From contig NC_079147.1 of the NCBI RefSeq assembly GCF_945859685.1, positions 17,153,289 through 17,217,288 on the forward strand: a DNA stretch of 64,000 bases. Reading direction: 5' to 3'. Made by a program: the position numbers and the translations under genes. The stretch is from Eupeodes corollae. Its lineage: Eukaryota; Arthropoda; Insecta; Diptera; Syrphidae. The notes beneath the pieces were generated by a model. The model worked only from the letters and a program-made list of their open reading frames with translations. It was not told the origin of the DNA and searched no databases. Positions within the stretch are counted from its first letter, which is position 1; each line of letters opens with the position of its first letter. Below, piece after piece: positions 60,315 through 64,000 of this stretch.

Positions 60315-63044
60315 GTACAAGTCTGGTTCGCTTCCCAAGATTTTTCAAAAATCTGTTTAAATATGTACCCAAAAGTTATTAAAATGTTGATATAATACTG
60401 CCCTTAAAATAAGACCTCTACTGTTTATAAGAAAACGTTTCTTCTATTTTTTTCAAAATAAATCGTTTGATCCATCATCGTTTCGAATCATTAAGTTTTC
60501 AATGTTTTCAAATAAAATGGTTCACTGAAAACTTTCTATGGATATCCTGTGATTAAAGTGTATTTATTATTAAAGTTAAAGTCCTTTAAATAAAAGACCA
60601 GGAAATAGTAAAATATAGGTCAGTTATCCTTTAGATTATATGGTTATTTCATTTTCATGTTAATTTAAGGCCATTTAAGGAAAAATCCTGTGACGGATTT
60701 AAAGTTTTCCTCCATCATCTAAAAGCAAGCAACAAAGGATGTGAAGCTATAAATATTTCAAACTTTACTTTAAATCCAACATCCTTTGTTGATAAGAAGA
60801 GAAAACGATATTTATTTTTAAAGCCACGCTATATCTCCCTTTAAATGGCCAACATTAAATTCAATTGGCCAAAGTTGTTCTACTTCTCTTCGCTATCCTC
60901 TTCAACATGAAAATGTATCTAAGATGAAAGAATGTATGTTAACCTTCCAACAAAAAAAAAAATCATTCCACACACACTGAGCCTGAAAAGAACTTTAGTG
61001 TCATCCTTTGATTCTGATCCTAAAGGAAGATATTCCAACATCAGCAAGGAACGTGCAAAATGTTCAACATAATAAATTTTCCATTTTCTGTTCGCTCGAA
61101 TGGTTGCTTATCGAGATTTCATTTCAGTGAAAGTAAATTTTTAGAGGCAACATAACAAAAATATCAAGGATTTTTTCCTTAAATAAGATTCCTTCTTTTT
61201 CTTTAGTATCCTTTCGCAGTATTCTTTCAATTTAATGTTTATGATAGTTTGTATATAAATCACATAACTTTGATATTAAATTTAAAGTAATTTTATTTTC
61301 GGTTGTTTAGAAATATGACTTACTTTTCAAAATTGTTCAAAATTGCAGGAAGATTCTGAGTAATGTTGCAATATACATTTCAATATACATTTTTTCGTGA
61401 TGGATAAAGTCAACATGTTTCTTAGAGTCCTTTTGAAGTAAACCTCTCCTTGATTTATAACACAATCAAGTTCCTTGTTTTTAAAACTTAGTTCATTTGA
61501 CCATTTACAGAATTTAATGGGAGTCCAAAAATCTCCATAAATTACTATAATGATAAAACTTCCACAGATTTTGTCCCTAATTCATATAAAACTCTGATTA
61601 AAACACAAACGAAAAAGGACTTTTTCTTATTGTATTATAATTATTACAATATTTATCGTTATTTATTTATCAGTAAAACATTACTTATTGGTAGCGAAAC
61701 AAAAATAAATTATAAACAAATTTCCACGTAAAACAATCAAATTAATGCTCTGAGTTAGAAAAAATCAAATTGAAACTTTGGCAAACAAATCATTTTTATT
61801 GCGACACGTGCATAAAATTCACTTTTTATTTTATTGCATATTGACAGAGAAAAGATGAGAACGAAAGCTTTTCTTATTTATATTTTTGCGAAAAAGATTT
61901 TTGAGATGATTTTGTTGATGTCCTTGACTTTATATATGTACGCGTACCTATACCCATCAGGATAACCTACCTACCCACCTTTATACAAGTCCTTTTAAAT
62001 GGGGGTAAGGTTGTTTGGCAAAGTAAAAAGAAAAGATACAAAACAACAACAAAAGAAGTGTTTTATTAATCACGTCTGGAATAAATCACAAGCAAATGAG
62101 AAAATCATTTATAAGGGAAAATTATATTGAGATAAGCGAGCACTTAATGTGCGTATGCTAAGCTTATGGTATTTGCACGACGGTTAGGTATTTTAAATGT
62201 TTTTAAAAAATTATTTAAATTAGATTATTAACAAGAATTTAATGTGTTTTACCTTTTTTTTTAAGTATGTAAATATTTTATATAATATAGAAGGTTAAAA
62301 GGTTACTTGATGAGACAGTTGAAAGGACCTAAAATCTATATAATTAACGTTATGAAAATGGACAGCTTAATTATAGAGACAAATAAAATAGAAAAGTGTA
62401 CATTCTATAAAGATATAAAGGACATTCAATGTCTGTATACACTTAAAGGTCATGAGGTTACTTTGGAGGGTTTGAAACAATTTGTGGCTAAAATTAAACA
62501 TCATGTCGCGTGCGTCTGAACTAATCATGGGATATCATGGATAATTATTGTTCTTTATTTTGTAGTTATTTTTACTCTTAGTCTGATGGGTCAGATTTGT
62601 AGCTTAATTGTCTTCGATGTTGAACTTTTTTATTATTCTACTTTGACCACAAGCTGGAACATGGAGAGAAATTACAAAAACACAAGACACCTTCTAACCT
62701 TTTTTTTGTCATTACCAATTTTAATATATAATGGCTTTATGTCTTCAATAACTTCACGAAATTCCTGTAATTTTTTGTGAATTGATTTAATAGCGTGGCC
62801 CAAAAAATAAAGTTTGGAGACCACTTTTTCAAGAAGTAACCCACCGAGGGAATTTTACAAAATGACAATGTTACGTGGCTTTTATCGCTTTGTCGCAGTT
62901 TTGTTGAAAATACATGAACACCGTCCATATATCTTTCAATTATGGTAATTTACTGTCACATTGACGCAAGCATTATTTTCAAATAAGGAGTGGTCAATGA
63001 CACCGCCATAGTCAGCTCTAAGACGTCACTGAACACAACAGTAC
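60315..63044. other. AT-rich sequence without a recognised gene
   Basis: No recognised repeat. A 70-codon ATG frame at 62307-62519 (MMRQLKGPKIYIINVMKMDS) is unusually lysine- and isoleucine-rich and may be chance. Confidence 0.45.
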
Positions 63045-63100
63045 AAAAAAAACTGGGATGCAACCTACACTGATAACTTTCCATCGGTTCCCACTAAAAA
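63045..63100 (+). repeat. Family B terminal block only
   Basis: AAAAAAACTGGGATGCAACC, TACACTGATAACTTTCCATC: only the first 45 or so bases of the family are present. Confidence 0.65.
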
Positions 63101-64000
63101 TATCGAATGACATTATTTGTAACAAGTCAATGTTAACATTCCTGACGCCAAAACATATGTTATAACCGGCTTTTCAAAAGTCCATCTGCTTTCTTCACTA
63201 ATCCTCAGAAGGTAGAAAGCAATTTACTTCTGTCTTAATGACAACCCAGTCATGCATTGGAACCAGTAGGCTTAACCTCCGAAGACCGTGGATCAGCTAA
63301 TTGGCGCTTGGCTTTATGCCCATGGAGGTAATCAAATGCAAACCTTAGGCTTTAAGCCCTACAAGTAATTTCTAACCATAAAATTTCTTTCTCTAAGGAA
63401 TTCCAGAAAATCACTGGCAAACTCGTCTGAGGGATTGCCTTGTATCACCTGAGCATTTAACCATGAGTGAAAACTAGGGTAGTGAACCTTACTTTTGGAC
63501 AAGGTAAAATCTATTTCAGAGAGCTTGCACTCAATGCTGTTGACACCCCTAGCAGACATTTGATATTGGTGGAGAGCTTATTCACAATCGATACTTGGAG
63601 GTTCTGACAACCTCACTTAGAGTATGCGATTAACTTTTTTAGCCCCAGCGTCATGTTTACACTTTTTTCAGCTGGAAGGACCTTTTCCTAAGATCTGTTA
63701 CGCTTAACAGCCTTTTCTTGAGAATCGATTAGGTTATTATGTTCGTCAATAACTTTCTTTATTTTATTTTCAGCGTCCTTCTCATGATTTATTCCGTCCG
63801 CCTCATTTTTTGAAATTTTGTCAAAACGAAGGTTAAACTGGCTCTTGAGAAGAATGCCTAAAGACTTTTTATTTCCCCGAGTAGCTCTGTTATGGATGGT
63901 TTTGTTACCCGAGGGTTTAGCTTGGTCGGTTAAGGAAACACAAGAATACCATGGATGTTACTCGCTGTGCAACCTGAGGGTTGGAAAACCATCAAAGCAT
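63101..64000. other. Sequence without a recognised gene
   Basis: Less AT-rich than the preceding DNA. A 66-codon minus frame (63559-63359) has no motif I know. Possibly part of an element or exon continuing beyond the window. Confidence 0.4.

Noticed and set aside
62307..62519. Small host gene
   Set aside because: A 70-codon lysine/isoleucine-rich frame in AT-rich DNA can arise by chance; no motif or splice evidence supports it.

Overview
The window is AT-rich eukaryotic DNA, most likely from an insect and probably a fly. That placement rests on the transposon families and low GC, not on any host gene. I recognise no host protein-coding gene, rRNA or canonical tRNA. The DNA is intergenic or intronic sequence filled with transposons in layers. 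A run of 200 N at 18281-18480 is an assembly gap.

The commonest family is an RTE-type non-LTR retrotransposon (AP endonuclease plus reverse transcriptase, ending in an AAGT-repeat tail). There are about nine copies or fragments. The best, on the minus strand at 19573-23058, is flanked by an 18-bp target duplication and has one internal stop codon in its 1012-codon frame. Decayed copies lie at 15465-18280, 18481-19410, 26847-27725 (continued at 34634-35044), 38608-39464 (continued at 43028-43850), 48300-48700, 52800-53165, 54356-55127 and 57315-60314. A tRNA-derived SINE head (53198-53385) and a SINE 3' end (46984-47105) are present; the SINE 3' end closely matches the RTE 3' end.

The most notable element is a Transib-superfamily DNA transposon at 27726-32632, of the group ancestral to the RAG1 recombinase. 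It has terminal CACAGTG heptamers, a 5-bp CGACG target duplication and a transposase of about 670 codons with all expected catalytic and zinc ligands, apparently using a short first exon. It is inserted in an RTE copy. Twenty-five bp beyond its end, the same RTE copy carries a second insertion, a 5'-truncated Jockey/I-like retrotransposon (32658-34633) with a poly-A tail and a 13-bp target duplication. A broken ZMYM1-like hAT transposon (39465-43020) sits inside another RTE copy. Other non-LTR remnants are an RT fragment at 1370-2145, an RNase H fragment at 8985-9490 and a CR1/L2-like element at 49070-52440.

Two non-coding repeat families recur. 'Family B' (my label) has copies at 3303-5083, 6797-7864, 9565-9906, 11167-13680, 25796-26068, 26069-26846, 45317-46090 and 47106-47270. 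It carries a variable number of ~175-bp tandem units and a CGTACGTC-type microsatellite. 'Family A' (my label) has copies at 15230-15464, 28096-28995 and 44120-44610. Minisatellites and a 32-bp-arm hairpin lie at 7962-8805. The remaining gaps are AT-rich DNA in which I see no gene.
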